A stretch of 64,000 nucleotides of DNA from Pseudoalteromonas aurantia 208 (GTDB taxonomy: Bacteria; Pseudomonadota; Gammaproteobacteria; Enterobacterales; Alteromonadaceae), in assembly GCF_014858725.1 (NCBI RefSeq), contig NZ_AQGV01000012.1, positions 1,488,001 to 1,552,000 on the forward strand. The letters run 5' to 3'. A program made the position numbers and the translations under genes. This document shows, piece after piece, positions 47,834-56,607 of the stretch. The notes below the pieces were generated by a model. The model was given only the letters and a program-made list of their open reading frames with translations. It was not told the DNA's origin and made no database searches. Positions within the stretch are counted from its first letter, which is position 1. Each line of letters starts with the position of its first letter.

Positions 47834-48670
47834 CTACTCTTTGAACAGCCAATACAACCCTTGAATTGCAGTAGTTGGGAACGCAGTTTCATGGTTTGCG
47901 CCTTGAATAGTTAATAGCTTTACTTTTGTATTAGGGAATGACTCACCTGATAGCTTTAACTCAAGTTCCTTTGCACCTTTAACCATGTCGTGTTTTGGCG
48001 AATCCAGTTGAATAGTCTCATTAGCACCAACAGCAATAAACACCTTATGCTTATTTGAATTAGGATCTGTTTTAATTTTAAGAATATCATTATCTTTAAA
48101 CCAAACAGATGGGCTGCCTAAAACATAATTATTAAACATATCAGCTTTAGTAAACAATATGTATGCTCCAAGTAGTCCACCAAGTGAATTACCAACAAAA
48201 GTCCTAGATTCATTTACTCTGTAGTTTTTTTCAATGAAAGGGAAAACTGACTTTTCAATAAAACTAATATGTTCTTTCGCTTTTCCTGTTTGAAACTTCC
48301 AGCTTGAATCTTCAGTATGAGTATAATCACGAATCCGACTAGAGGGGCCTTTAGATCCTTTTGAGTATGAAATCCCGACAATTATTGCTTCTTTCATTTT
48401 TCCTGTATTCATTGGAAATCTAGTAGCGCCAGATACAACTTGGAAACTATACCATGCGTCGGTTAAGTAGATAACAGGATATGACTTATCTTCTCGTTTG
48501 TTATATGAGCGTGGTAATTTTATAAACAGAGGGTAAACCCTTCCTGAATCAGGGTCTTGAATTTCGATAACATTACTTCGAGGAATTTCAAAGGTATTTC
48601 TATCTTGAGCTTTGACTAATTGAATCGAATTAATGAAAATAAATATGAAAATATAAGGTAGAAATTTCAC
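47834..48670 (-). CDS. secreted esterase (PF00756-type), probable integron cassette
   Basis: A 278-residue alpha/beta hydrolase with a signal peptide (VKA, about residue 21). The nucleophile motif is GNSLGGLLGAY (Ser in GNSLG, about residue 160), with a catalytic His in ANHETAFP. The family includes IroE/Fes-like enterochelin esterases and S-formylglutathione hydrolases. Start is GTG at 48670 with GGAG upstream. It follows a GTTATAC core, but the post-stop core is not complementary. Confidence 0.78.
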   Translation of the reverse strand: MKFLPYIFIFIFINSIQLVKAQDRNTFEIPRSNVIEIQDPDSGRVYPLFIKLPRSYNKREDKSYPVIYLTDAWYSFQVVSGATRFPMNTGKMKEAIIVGISYSKGSKGPSSRIRDYTHTEDSSWKFQTGKAKEHISFIEKSVFPFIEKNYRVNESRTFVGNSLGGLLGAYILFTKADMFNNYVLGSPSVWFKDNDILKIKTDPNSNKHKVFIAVGANETIQLDSPKHDMVKGAKELELKLSGESFPNTKVKLLTIQGANHETAFPTTAIQGLYWLFKE

Positions 48671-48686
48671 TCAAACTCCGTTTTGC

Positions 48687-48745
48687 GTATAACTATTAAG
48701 TATTTATGGAGCACGTTGTTTGTGCTGCATAAATACTTGTTGAAC
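48687..48745 (-). other. short attC-like site, type 1, second copy
   Basis: About 60 bases related to 46578-46637, here with a better stem: AAGTATTTATG/GCATAAATACTT, inner GAGCAC/GTGCT and cores GTATAAC and GTTGAAC. Confidence 0.65.
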
Positions 48746-48785
48746 TGAGGTGCTACCTGCTAGCAGCTATGGAACAGGCACACGC

Positions 48786-48938
48786 TTAAAAAATAACCTT
48801 TGAAGGACTAAGCGTCGCCAAATACTCTCTAAATTATTGCAGTGTCATCTCATTATTTGAGTGCACTTTATTATTTATAGAACTACAAACTTGTATCAAT
48901 TTATGACCTAAATCGACACCAATTCTTAACTTATTCAT
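48786..48938 (-). pseudogene. IS110-family transposase, N-terminal remnant
   Basis: Translation from 48938 gives MNKLRIGVDLGHKLIQVC, the DEDD N-terminus of IS110 transposases, then a TAA at codon 35, after which the frame continues FREYLATLSPSKVIF. Only about 50 codons remain. The segment ends at a GTGTGCCTGTTCC sequence resembling the REP-like repeats. Confidence 0.82.
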
Positions 48939-48997
48939 ATTTGACCTTCGAAAATAATTCCTACCTCAGTGTAGAGGTTGGGAGTCCAATTATCTTG

Positions 48998-49309
48998 TTA
49001 GGTATTTTTTACTCTAGCTTTTGCATATAAATAAGCCGGCAAAGCACAACTTAACCCTATAGTAAGATTAATAATAACATATAGATATGGTTTTGGATTA
49101 GAAGACACCTTTGACTCTTGAAACATGAAAAACCAAAATACAAATGAGCTAATTAACAAATCTACACTAAAGCCTGCCGCCGCACCATTTACAAATAAAG
49201 ACTCGATGAATAAAGGTATATTTACGCCTTCAAGTTGGATAAATTGGAAGAAAAATAGATAAGGAATTATGCCACCTAATATGGCTAGTATAAGATACAA
49301 ATTTTTCAT
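48998..49309 (-). CDS. integron cassette: small membrane protein, 103 aa
   Basis: A protein with three hydrophobic segments and no recognised family. The start at 49309 lies just after a GTTAGGC core; the core overlapping the stop is ACCTAAC, complementary at six of seven positions. A longer upstream reading would run through the attC site. Confidence 0.7.
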   Translation of the reverse strand: MKNLYLILAILGGIIPYLFFFQFIQLEGVNIPLFIESLFVNGAAAGFSVDLLISSFVFWFFMFQESKVSSNPKPYLYVIINLTIGLSCALPAYLYAKARVKNT

Positions 49310-49335
49310 TGTATGACAAACCCTTTTTGAATGCC

Positions 49336-49530
49336 TAACGAGCCTGTAGAATTGCACGTTTTAATTTATTTTTTATTGATGTCTCAACCATAGCCGAGTT
49401 CCTACTTTGATTCAATCGTTTAGTGGCTTTTTACTTTGGCTTTCATTATGTTATTTGAGGGATATTTTATCGGTTTTAGTGGCTTTATTTTGGTTAAAAT
49501 GGCCCTACTCTTCTTAATGTATCCTGTTTT
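49336..49530. repeat. attC-associated 200-bp repeat, copy 2
   Basis: AACGAGCCTGTAGAATTGCACG followed by TTATTTTTTATTGATG-CTCAACC and GCCGAGTTCCTA. Homologous to 44149-44350 and partly to 50355-50410. Confidence 0.6.
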
Positions 49531-49708
49531 GTAGCTTTTCTATATTATGCACCATAGGAGTAAAATAGGACGGGCACATAATTATACACCCACCATCGCA
49601 ACTCAATTAGGCAAGAGATTTTTGACTGCCCTTTTATGTTGTAACCTCCTGCTATAAATTTTTGACTGTCCCATCTTAATCTTTTTAATACTTACTTGAC
49701 CCAAGAAG
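49531..49708. other. REP-like degenerate spacer
   Basis: Contains a diverged copy of the 78-bp repeat (about 49566-49680: GGGCACATAATTATAC, then GACTGTCCCATC). No gene. Confidence 0.4.
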
Positions 49709-49730
49709 GTTCATATCTGTTAGTTTACAT

Positions 49731-50336
49731 TTACACCAATACTAATGAAAAAACACTTAGCCAAATTAGCTGAAAGCCATATGAAATACGCTGATGGATG
49801 CCTGGATTGCTTTGGGATTTTACAGCTTTAGCCATTAAGAAAAGATAATAAACAGCAGCGACAACAGCAAATAATGAAAAAATACGGAAATATAATGGGA
49901 TCATTTCAGTTGTTGGACTTATAGCAATTAATATTGGTGCTACAACTAATGAAAGCAACATGATAAAACCTGCCCAAGAATGCACCTTACAATTAAAAGT
50001 TGGATTCTTAGTAAATGGATCGGCGTCCATTGGGAAGTAACCTGCGACCCATGTACCAACACCATGAACTATGACTAACCAACCCACAACATTCACTAAA
50101 GTTGAAACATTTGATAGTTGAGCCAGATACCAACCGAAAAAGCAAAATAGAAAACCAAGAGGGTAATTATTAATTAAAGGAGACAATTTTTCAGTTGGGC
50201 TACCAGTCGCACCTAACTCACTACAAAATTGCTTAGAATGACTGTAACCAGTATAAAACCTACTTGCTACATAAACACCAATGAAAATCCAGATTGTTGC
50301 AATTAATCCTGAATAGACCGCAATACTCTCAAACAC
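49731..50336 (-). CDS. integron cassette: DUF998 membrane protein
   Basis: About 201 residues with six membrane segments and the DUF998 pattern (FCSELGATGSPTEKLSPLINNYPLG, GWLVIVHGVGTWVAGYFPMDADPF). Starts with GTG (50336 or 50339) after GGGAG. The core before it (GTTAGTT, 50355-50361) is exactly complementary to the core after its stop (AACTAAC, 49719-49725), so it is a complete cassette. Confidence 0.8.
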   Translation of the reverse strand: MFESIAVYSGLIATIWIFIGVYVASRFYTGYSHSKQFCSELGATGSPTEKLSPLINNYPLGFLFCFFGWYLAQLSNVSTLVNVVGWLVIVHGVGTWVAGYFPMDADPFTKNPTFNCKVHSWAGFIMLLSLVVAPILIAISPTTEMIPLYFRIFSLFAVVAAVYYLFLMAKAVKSQSNPGIHQRISYGFQLIWLSVFSLVLV

Positions 50337-50354
50337 CACCAAACTCCCTTTGTA

Positions 50355-50410
50355 AACTAACGAGCCTGTAGAACTACTCGTTATAATTTATTTTTTATTG
50401 ATGCCTCAAC
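50355..50410. repeat. attC-associated repeat, copy 3 (truncated)
   Basis: AACTAACGAGCCTGTAGAAC with the same continuation as copies 1 and 2, cut after about 55 bases. It contains an AACGAG/CTCGTT inverted repeat. Confidence 0.6.
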
Positions 50411-50743
50411 CTTTAGTAAAAAGTAAAATAGGACAGGCACATAATTATACGCTCACCATTGCAACACAGCTTCAATATTTTTTCACTGTGAAATACATTA
50501 AAAATATTACTTTCTGTCACCTTAGCTACTCTAACGCAGATTTATCGAGTTCAAGGAAAGCAAAACAGCAAGCGGATGTGTTTGCTAGGTCCGTTTTGAT
50601 GGCTTTTTGTATTCTACAGATGCGGTGTTGTGTTAACCATCCCCATTGTACCGTAAACTCAAAAAGTACGCATCCAAAAGGCGCGTCTAACCCGCCAACC
50701 ATGGTGCGTTGGTTATCTACAGATTACCTTGATAGCCTAAAAA
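50411..50743. other. spacer with a partial 78-bp repeat
   Basis: Begins with GGACAGGCACATAATTATACGC (about 50427), a partial copy of the 78-bp repeat next to the Y1 transposase end. The remaining bases have no supported gene. Confidence 0.4.
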
Positions 50744-51718
50744 TTAAGCCAATAGCTTTTCACATTGCTTATAATTAGCGCGCCGTTTTATTTCTAGGCT
50801 CGCACAATAATTATCTAGCTTTTGAGGTCGCCCTACTGCGCCATGGAATACTTTGGTAAATTGTGTGGTGAGTTTTAACCAGTTTTCAGGGGCGATGTTG
50901 AGTCTGTCTAAAATTGGAGAGTTGATAGGGTTGATAGCGCCGCGCTTATCTGCTCGCATACATCGGCCTGTTAACTCCACCAGTTCTAAATAGGACTTTA
51001 ATTCGAAGGGTAAACCTTTTGGCATGTGCTTTCGGGGGCTACCTGCAAAACGCGCCAATTGTTTAGGTTGCTTGCCTTCTTTGGCATGTTCACAGCGAGT
51101 TTTTACACTGGTGTAGTCTGAGGTTTCGGGTGTATCAGCCATTTTGGCTCTAACTGGGTTTAAATCAACATACGCCATACAGGCAGCCAGTGCCGCTTCA
51201 TCAAGTAAGGCTTGTGATTTAAAACGGCCTTCCCAAAATCGACCCGTACAGTTATCTTCTTTATTCGCTTTTCGGGCAATGCTTTCATTCAGTACCCGCA
51301 TAAACCAACTGATACTCGCTAAGCGTTCTCTAAATTGTTCAATGTCTTTATTTAAAAAATACTGTTGGGCTGAATCTAGTCGCTCACCTTGAAGGAACTT
51401 ATGAGACAGTATGGTGCCTTTAAACAGCTTATGCCACCTGATCACAATCGTTTTATCACTCAGTCTTTTAGCTTTTATATCATCTACATACAGCACAGTA
51501 TGCGTATGGTTGCTCATCACCGCATACGCACACACATCAATACAAAACACTTTGGCAAGTTCAAGTAGTTTATCTTCTATCCAGCCTCTTCTGTGCTCAT
51601 ACGATTGACCTGTTACCTTATCTTCACCACACAAATAAGCACGACGAACACACCGTGAAATACAATGGTAGTATTTGGTATCAGTTAAACTCACTTGTTT
51701 TTTTCGTGCTGTGGCCAT
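50744..51718 (-). CDS. REP-associated (Y1/IS200-like) transposase
   Basis: A 324-residue Y1-type transposase: N-terminal YYHCISRCVRRAYLCG, the HUH-like motif YAVMSNHTHTVLYVDD, and NPVRAKMA downstream, with a long C-terminal region as in RAYT proteins of marine gammaproteobacteria. RAYTs mobilise or bind REP hairpins; the nearby GGGACAGGCAC repeats are likely its substrates. Frame intact. Confidence 0.85.
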   Translation of the reverse strand: MATARKKQVSLTDTKYYHCISRCVRRAYLCGEDKVTGQSYEHRRGWIEDKLLELAKVFCIDVCAYAVMSNHTHTVLYVDDIKAKRLSDKTIVIRWHKLFKGTILSHKFLQGERLDSAQQYFLNKDIEQFRERLASISWFMRVLNESIARKANKEDNCTGRFWEGRFKSQALLDEAALAACMAYVDLNPVRAKMADTPETSDYTSVKTRCEHAKEGKQPKQLARFAGSPRKHMPKGLPFELKSYLELVELTGRCMRADKRGAINPINSPILDRLNIAPENWLKLTTQFTKVFHGAVGRPQKLDNYCASLEIKRRANYKQCEKLLA

Positions 51719-51765
51719 CGAGGAATTGCCTACCTTTCATACTAAATTTAAAAGATAGGTGATGA

Positions 51766-52200
<435 letters not shown>

Positions 52201-52227
52201 TTGACGCCATAGTCTCTTGTTAAGGCT

Positions 52228-52533
52228 TTACCTAAGCCACTTAATCACTGTAAATATACCGATAATTGGTAAAATTAATAGCCAGCCTACGCATAAAACC
52301 TTGAATAAGAGCTCCTGCCAAGCAGGAATATTAGAAGCTTCTGTACAGTCCCATTCTTCTTTAGTGCAAACCACTGAAATAAAGTCAGACTTAAATTCTG
52401 GAGATACAGAATCTTCTTGAATTGCTTTATCAATTGCATCTTTAAGCTGAAGCAAGCCTTCACGATTACCTACGATACAATCCTCGTAAGTCTCGCTAGC
52501 CGTTTTAACCCAAGGGACTTGCTCAGTGCTCAT
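52228..52533 (-). CDS. integron cassette 3: small protein with C-terminal membrane segment
   Basis: A 101-residue protein with a soluble acidic N-terminal part (four Cys: DCIVG, SVVCTKEEWDC) and a C-terminal hydrophobic helix. No family recognised. Its leading core (GTTAAGG, 52547-52553) exactly complements its trailing core (CCTTAAC, 52219-52225), which an IS110 end interrupts. Confidence 0.72.
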   Translation of the reverse strand: MSTEQVPWVKTASETYEDCIVGNREGLLQLKDAIDKAIQEDSVSPEFKSDFISVVCTKEEWDCTEASNIPAWQELLFKVLCVGWLLILPIIGIFTVIKWLR

Positions 52534-52546
52534 AATTCCAGACTAG

Positions 52547-52651
52547 CCTTAACGCCGCAAATAAACGGCTAAAAATAGTTGGCTATAATTTGTGAGGCAC
52601 GAACAAAGCCAACTGTTTTTTTGTCCGAACTTTTGATTTGCTTTGTTAGTT
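52547..52651 (-). other. attC between cassettes 2 and 3
   Basis: Minus strand: R'' AACTAAC, L'' AAGCAAAT, an imperfect hairpin (GTTGGCT/AGCCAAC), L' ATTTGCGGC, R' GTTAAGG. About 105 bases. Confidence 0.88.
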
Positions 52652-52948
52652 GCTAATTTGCACCCAAACAGGAGTTCGTAAATTTTTTGAATTACTTACA
52701 ACTGTTTTTTGAAAGGAGCTTAATTCTTGCCCCTCAACGTTAACAGTTAAATTTAAAGCTACGAACCCTTCCGGCATGTATTCTGCGACAACAAATTTGG
52801 TTCCCGCTGGGAATTTAATGCCAGATTGAGTAATAAGATTCTTCTTTGACTCCCACACTTCAGCGGAACCATTTTGAAAATGTACATAGGAAAAAACAGA
52901 TATTGCCCCTGCTACAATTCCTACAATAAGAGTTAAAAATGACTTCAT
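52646..52948 (-). CDS. integron cassette 2: small exported or anchored protein
   Basis: A 100-residue protein with an N-terminal hydrophobic segment (FLTLIVGIVAGAISVFSYV) and a beta-rich remainder. No family recognised. AAGGAAAG before the ATG. Cores GTTAGTT and AACTAAC at its ends are exactly complementary. Confidence 0.75.
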   Translation of the reverse strand: MKSFLTLIVGIVAGAISVFSYVHFQNGSAEVWESKKNLITQSGIKFPAGTKFVVAEYMPEGFVALNLTVNVEGQELSSFQKTVVSNSKNLRTPVWVQISN

Positions 52949-52960
52949 ACTTTCCTTGGC

Positions 52961-53061
52961 AACTAACGCCTCGATAAGAAGCGAGTTTAGGCTTGCTATA
53001 ATAAGTGAGGAACGAACTCGAGCAAGCCGTAGCGAGTCTTTCCTTCATCGACTTGTTAGGG
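52961..53061 (-). other. attC between cassettes 1 and 2
   Basis: Minus strand: R'' CCCTAAC, L'' AAGTCGATG, internal GCTTGC stems, L' TATCGAGGC, R' GTTAGTT. About 101 bases. Confidence 0.9.
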
Positions 53062-53071
53062 TTACACTCAG

Positions 53072-53347
53072 CTAATTGCTTACAAAGAATATTGATAACA
53101 CAAAAAAAGTGAAAAGAAAGATTCGTAACCGACGGCACCATTTAAATTTTGACCACTCATTTTCAAGAATATGTTTGGTGTAACTGTTTCCTTTAGAAAA
53201 GGCCTCGTGCGCTTCAGTTAAACGAAAATTTGTTATTCCTATTTCCTTCTTATCCTTAGCCAATCTTGCAGCGAAGCCCATGTAAAAATAAGATTCAATA
53301 AACCCAACAACTAAAAGACAAATGATGGTCCCTATCTGGAACAGCAT
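53072..53347 (-). CDS. integron cassette 1: two-helix membrane protein
   Basis: A 91-residue protein with two hydrophobic segments at the ends and a charged middle (AKDKKEIGITNFRLTEAHEAF). No family recognised. First cassette next to the presumed attI; the core before it is GTTAGGG (53358-53364) and the core after its stop is CCCTAAC, an exact complement. Confidence 0.75.
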   Translation of the reverse strand: MLFQIGTIICLLVVGFIESYFYMGFAARLAKDKKEIGITNFRLTEAHEAFSKGNSYTKHILENEWSKFKWCRRLRIFLFTFFVLSIFFVSN

Positions 53348-53357
53348 ATTTGAGTAA

Positions 53358-53699
53358 CCCTAACAGTGTATTAGCGTGAATTCCGATAAACACTCTGCCC
53401 TTATTTCATGCAGAGACAATCAGAACTGCCAATTAATTTAATATATATTAGTAACTTAACACTTTCCCTCACACACAACAATCACCTTTTTACACCTTCT
53501 GAAACCGAGAGTTTACTTAACCGAGAACCATTTGGGTCGTTATGTAATTTTACTAAAGTAAAAACTATATATAATTCAGTCGATTAAGTTTATATGTCAA
53601 TTTAAACGTGCATTTTTTAAATTACATAACGAGAAGAGAGGTTAGCAATTTTGAGAAATTAAATTATAACTGTATATAAACACAGCTATAGAGCATCTT
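53358..53699. other. integron attI and divergent promoter region
   Basis: Spacer between the first cassette and the integrase remnant. The attI junction core GTTAGGG (minus) is at 53358-53364; the remainder is AT-rich and should have held the cassette promoter Pc (minus) and the integrase promoter (plus). No other gene. Confidence 0.6.
53670..53685 (+). promoter_or_regulatory. LexA box of the integron integrase
   Basis: CTGTATATAAACACAG, identical to the 16-base core before imuA at 11839-11854, lies 14 bases before the integrase ATG. SOS control of integron integrases is established in other species. Confidence 0.88.
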
Positions 53700-53855
53700 A
53701 TGTCTTCATCTCCTTTTCTTGAATCTGTTCGAACCGAACTGCGTACAAGGCGCTATAGTATTAAAACTGAAAAGGTGTACTGATACTGGATCAAATCGTT
53801 CATCATTTTTAATGATAAAATACACCCTAAGGATATGACAAACTATAAAATTGAA
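53700..53855 (+). pseudogene. intI: integron integrase (intI) N-terminal remnant
   Basis: From the ATG at 53700 the translation is MSSSPFLESVRTELRTRRYS followed by IKTEKVY, a TGA stop at codon 28, then YWIKSFIIFNDKIHPKDM. This is the N-terminal SAM-like region of integron integrases of the Shewanella/Vibrio type. Nothing of the catalytic tyrosine-recombinase domain or the IntI-specific insertion follows. The gene is dead: a nonsense codon plus loss of most of the frame. Divergent orientation to the cassettes is canonical. Confidence 0.88.
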
Positions 53856-54013
53856 ATCAATGGGATCGCGAATCAATGGGGTCGTAGTCGTTGATTTACA
53901 TATAAGAAACCAATAGAAACGGAAATAAATAGAGGCGTTGCTTGCCCCTCAATCACATTTTATACCTGTTTCATTTCATTCAATGTCATTCAGGGGGGGA
54001 GTCTAAGCCGGAC

Positions 54014-54150
54014 GACATCAAGTACGAACTGTTTTATACATGGCGATAATGTCAACAATACAACCTAACGCCGTTTTTAAATACACAATATGTGAAGTTA
54101 ATCTCAGTCAGAAAGCCAAAAGTTTAGAAATAAGTATTAACGCCATAGTC
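54014..54150 (+). pseudogene. IS110-family C-terminal remnant, decayed second copy
   Basis: GACGACATCAAGTACGAACT matches the 51766-52200 remnant, and the end ATTAACGCCATAGTCTCT matches its IS end. Frames are broken. Confidence 0.75.
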
Positions 54151-54155
54151 TCTGA

Positions 54156-54638
54156 TTACGGCTGTAACTCTAAAACCATGAGCTTTGCATTATGACCATA
54201 GCTTGGACAAATGACTGCATCAGGGATATTTATAAACCCAAACTTACTCCAGAAACCACCTGAATTTTGCACCGCGACCAAGAGTATTTTATTAAACCCT
54301 TGTGCTTTGGCTATATCAACTAGGTTTGTCACCAACTTCTTTGCTACCCCTTTGCCTCTTGATTCTCTCGCTAAAGCTAGGTCGTGTAAGTACAAATTTA
54401 AACTAGCTGTTATAGGGCATTCTTCATGTAATTTAGGAGGTATTTCACTGGGCCACGGGTGTGCTAATAAGTAGGCAGAAATCGTGTCGCCTGCTTGATA
54501 CACTGCACAAGTTGTGGGTGATAAAAGCCACTTACTTTTGAGAATATTGACATCTTCGGGCTCAATTTCTACATAGGCCTCTGCTTGAATGTTTAAAATA
54601 TCAACCCAAGCGTTTTCAGTTATTAAATTAATAGACAT
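54156..54638 (-). CDS. GNAT family N-acetyltransferase, probable integron cassette
   Basis: A 160-residue acetyltransferase with motif A LALARESRGKGVAKKLV and the C-terminal SGGFWSKFGFINI. The ATG at 54638 has AGAGG seven bases upstream, closely following a GTTATGT core. It lies on the far side of the integrase remnant from the main array. The substrate is unknown. Confidence 0.78.
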   Translation of the reverse strand: MSINLITENAWVDILNIQAEAYVEIEPEDVNILKSKWLLSPTTCAVYQAGDTISAYLLAHPWPSEIPPKLHEECPITASLNLYLHDLALARESRGKGVAKKLVTNLVDIAKAQGFNKILLVAVQNSGGFWSKFGFINIPDAVICPSYGHNAKLMVLELQP

Positions 54639-54654
54639 GATTCTACCTCTGAGA

Positions 54655-54762
54655 CATAACACCGCCATCAGCCGACAACCAGAGCCCTTTCGGGCTAGAC
54701 CGGCGCTTGCGCCAAGCCCAAAAAGCGAGACGAAAGAGAGTCAATTTGATGGCTTTGCTATG
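54655..54762 (-). other. probable attC after the HabB-like gene
   Basis: Minus strand: R'' CCATAGC, L'' AAAGCCATCA, internal GGGCTTGGCGCAAGCGCC hairpins, L' TGATGGCGGT, R' GTTATGT. The cores are degenerate. Confidence 0.6.
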
Positions 54763-54779
54763 GTTTTATTATGTATTTA

Positions 54780-55217
54780 TTACGACTGCCCAAGTATTGG
54801 CAGTAATCCAAAAACCAACAAAGTACACGCGATGAGTGATAATAGTGACCCACTACGTACCATAATCTTAACCGTAAATTCGGTCGTCACGGTTGCTGAA
54901 AATCCAGCGCCAGCAATCGGAAGCGCTTTACTTGCCCCTGTTACAGATGCAACCGTTATTCCCAGCCAGATAAGTGTGAATCCCAATGCACACCCATACG
55001 CCACAAAGACTTCTAAAAATAAAGGCAGCACAACCAGCGACCAGATCACACCAAAGATTGCTAGCGCCATCCCGCACTGAACCGCAGTCATATGACCAGA
55101 AAGCGCCATACGAGAATTTTTTACCGCTGGTATCAACGCACCTTGTATTAAACCAACAAGGAAAAAGACGACACCAATAAAGATGAGCTGTGCACCTATT
55201 TGTGTAAGTTCAATCAT
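54780..55217 (-). CDS. four-helix membrane protein resembling hydroxylaminobenzene mutase
   Basis: A 145-residue protein with four hydrophobic segments. GLIQGALIPAVKNSRMALSGHMTAVQCGMALAIFGVIW resembles the NPRM-x-L-x-AHL segment of HabA/HabB hydroxylaminobenzene mutases. The core before it (GTTATGC, about 55232) complements the post-stop core (CCATAGC) at five of seven positions, consistent with a cassette. Confidence 0.6.
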   Translation of the reverse strand: MIELTQIGAQLIFIGVVFFLVGLIQGALIPAVKNSRMALSGHMTAVQCGMALAIFGVIWSLVVLPLFLEVFVAYGCALGFTLIWLGITVASVTGASKALPIAGAGFSATVTTEFTVKIMVRSGSLLSLIACTLLVFGLLPILGQS

Positions 55218-55389
55218 AATGTTCCTTCTGGATGCATAACGCTAGGTGCTGCGGCGCGAGGTGCTTTACAGACGTTGCCAATGTAAAGCGCGGAGCTTTG
55301 TTCATGTTGGCTTTTAAAGTTTTGTAAGGTATTCATTGCTAATCCCCATTGAAAAAACACATGGTAAACAACGAAATACTAAAATTCAT

Positions 55390-55983
55390 TCACCTAGATT
55401 CATTTTTTAATTTACTCAATGTCTGAGGAGCCACACCGAGATAAGAAGCTATATGATAAGACTTAACTTGTTTAAAAATAAAAGGGTACTCGTTAAGTAA
55501 ACGATCATATCTTTGGGCAGCAGTCTCTGACATAAGAGAAAGAACACGTTTGTATGTTGCAGAATAATAGGTGTCATGTATCCATATTTTCGCTAAACGC
55601 TCCCATTTTTTTTCTTGTGATATAAACTTATTAAGCGCTTCCAGAGACGTTACATAAAAAACTGAATCTTCAAGAGTTTCAAAATTAAGTATTGACCCTG
55701 TTTTTTCAGAAAAGCTGACACTATCGTCCATAAAGTGGTTTAAACCATGTTTACTTTTTCCGCGAAAATAAAGTTGCCAAGTGTGTTCTTTGCCATTCAT
55801 GTCACTTAAATACGACCTGGCTAAACCACTTTTAATAAACCATATCTCACTAAACACGTCGCCTGCGTGATGTACAGTCGTTCCTTTTTTGACATGCTTT
55901 ATATCAAATATTCCGCAGGCATAAGCCCACTCATCATCATTGACAGGAATATAATGCTCAATCATTTTTCTAAAATATTTCAT
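55390..55983 (-). CDS. Crp/Fnr family transcriptional regulator
   Basis: A 197-residue protein with an N-terminal cyclic-nucleotide-binding-type beta-roll (GTTVHHAGDVFSEIWFIKSGLARSYLSDMNGKEHTW) and a short C-terminal HTH (SYHIASYLGVAPQTLSKLKNE). No cysteine cluster as in FNR. Single gene; targets unknown. Confidence 0.85.
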   Translation of the reverse strand: MKYFRKMIEHYIPVNDDEWAYACGIFDIKHVKKGTTVHHAGDVFSEIWFIKSGLARSYLSDMNGKEHTWQLYFRGKSKHGLNHFMDDSVSFSEKTGSILNFETLEDSVFYVTSLEALNKFISQEKKWERLAKIWIHDTYYSATYKRVLSLMSETAAQRYDRLLNEYPFIFKQVKSYHIASYLGVAPQTLSKLKNESR

Positions 55984-56607
55984 AGAATTACAGTTATTGG
56001 TAGTGATTTAGCCAAATGAGTTTTTAGTATCCACGCTGGTGATAAGCATGGCAAGTGTAAGTTTTGAAAAGCTATCATAAGAAACAACCGATAAACTGAA
56101 GTAACACCACTTCCATCTTCTATAAACCCTAAGTGACAAGTAAAGCGTTTGTTTTACCCCGTTAGGGTTATTTTGTTTGACATACAAGGCGTGTCCACCA
56201 TCAATAGAGCAGTAGTCGTTGATTCAAAATAAGTCCCGACGACCAATTATCTGGAGCAATTTGGAACAGCGAAACTGATTGACAAAAGGCAGGAAACCTG
56301 AAGTCATATCAGTACGATAGCAGACGGCATGCCGTGCTTCACGCGAGGTATTAACTCACTTAAATTCCAGTAAAAAACAGTGAACCTTTTAGGGTACCCC
56401 ACTGCTAAATGTATTAATAAATATGCTCATAAATCGTAGGCAAAATATCGGAGCTATATGATTACACGCTGTATTTCAATTAATACATTGGTATTAATAC
56501 AAATGTATTGAATTAGTTGATTTACCTAGTCCTTTCTATAAAGTAGTCAGCGCTGGTGCAGCTAGGCACCAGAAATTTAATTAATGTATGCTTAAAGGAG
56601 TTATGTT
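55984..56607. other. intergenic region with accessory-type repeats
   Basis: About 620 bases with no supported gene. It contains GTAGTCGTTGAT (56211) and GAGCAATTTGGAACAGCGAA (56251), both of which recur elsewhere in the accessory region (43.5, 53.9, 41.65 kb). The promoter of the HAF-repeat gene should lie in the last 150 bases. Confidence 0.35.

Noticed and set aside
53405..53660. Strong Pc promoter reading into the cassettes
   Set aside because: AT-rich sequence offers several loose -10/-35 matches but none close enough to consensus to call.
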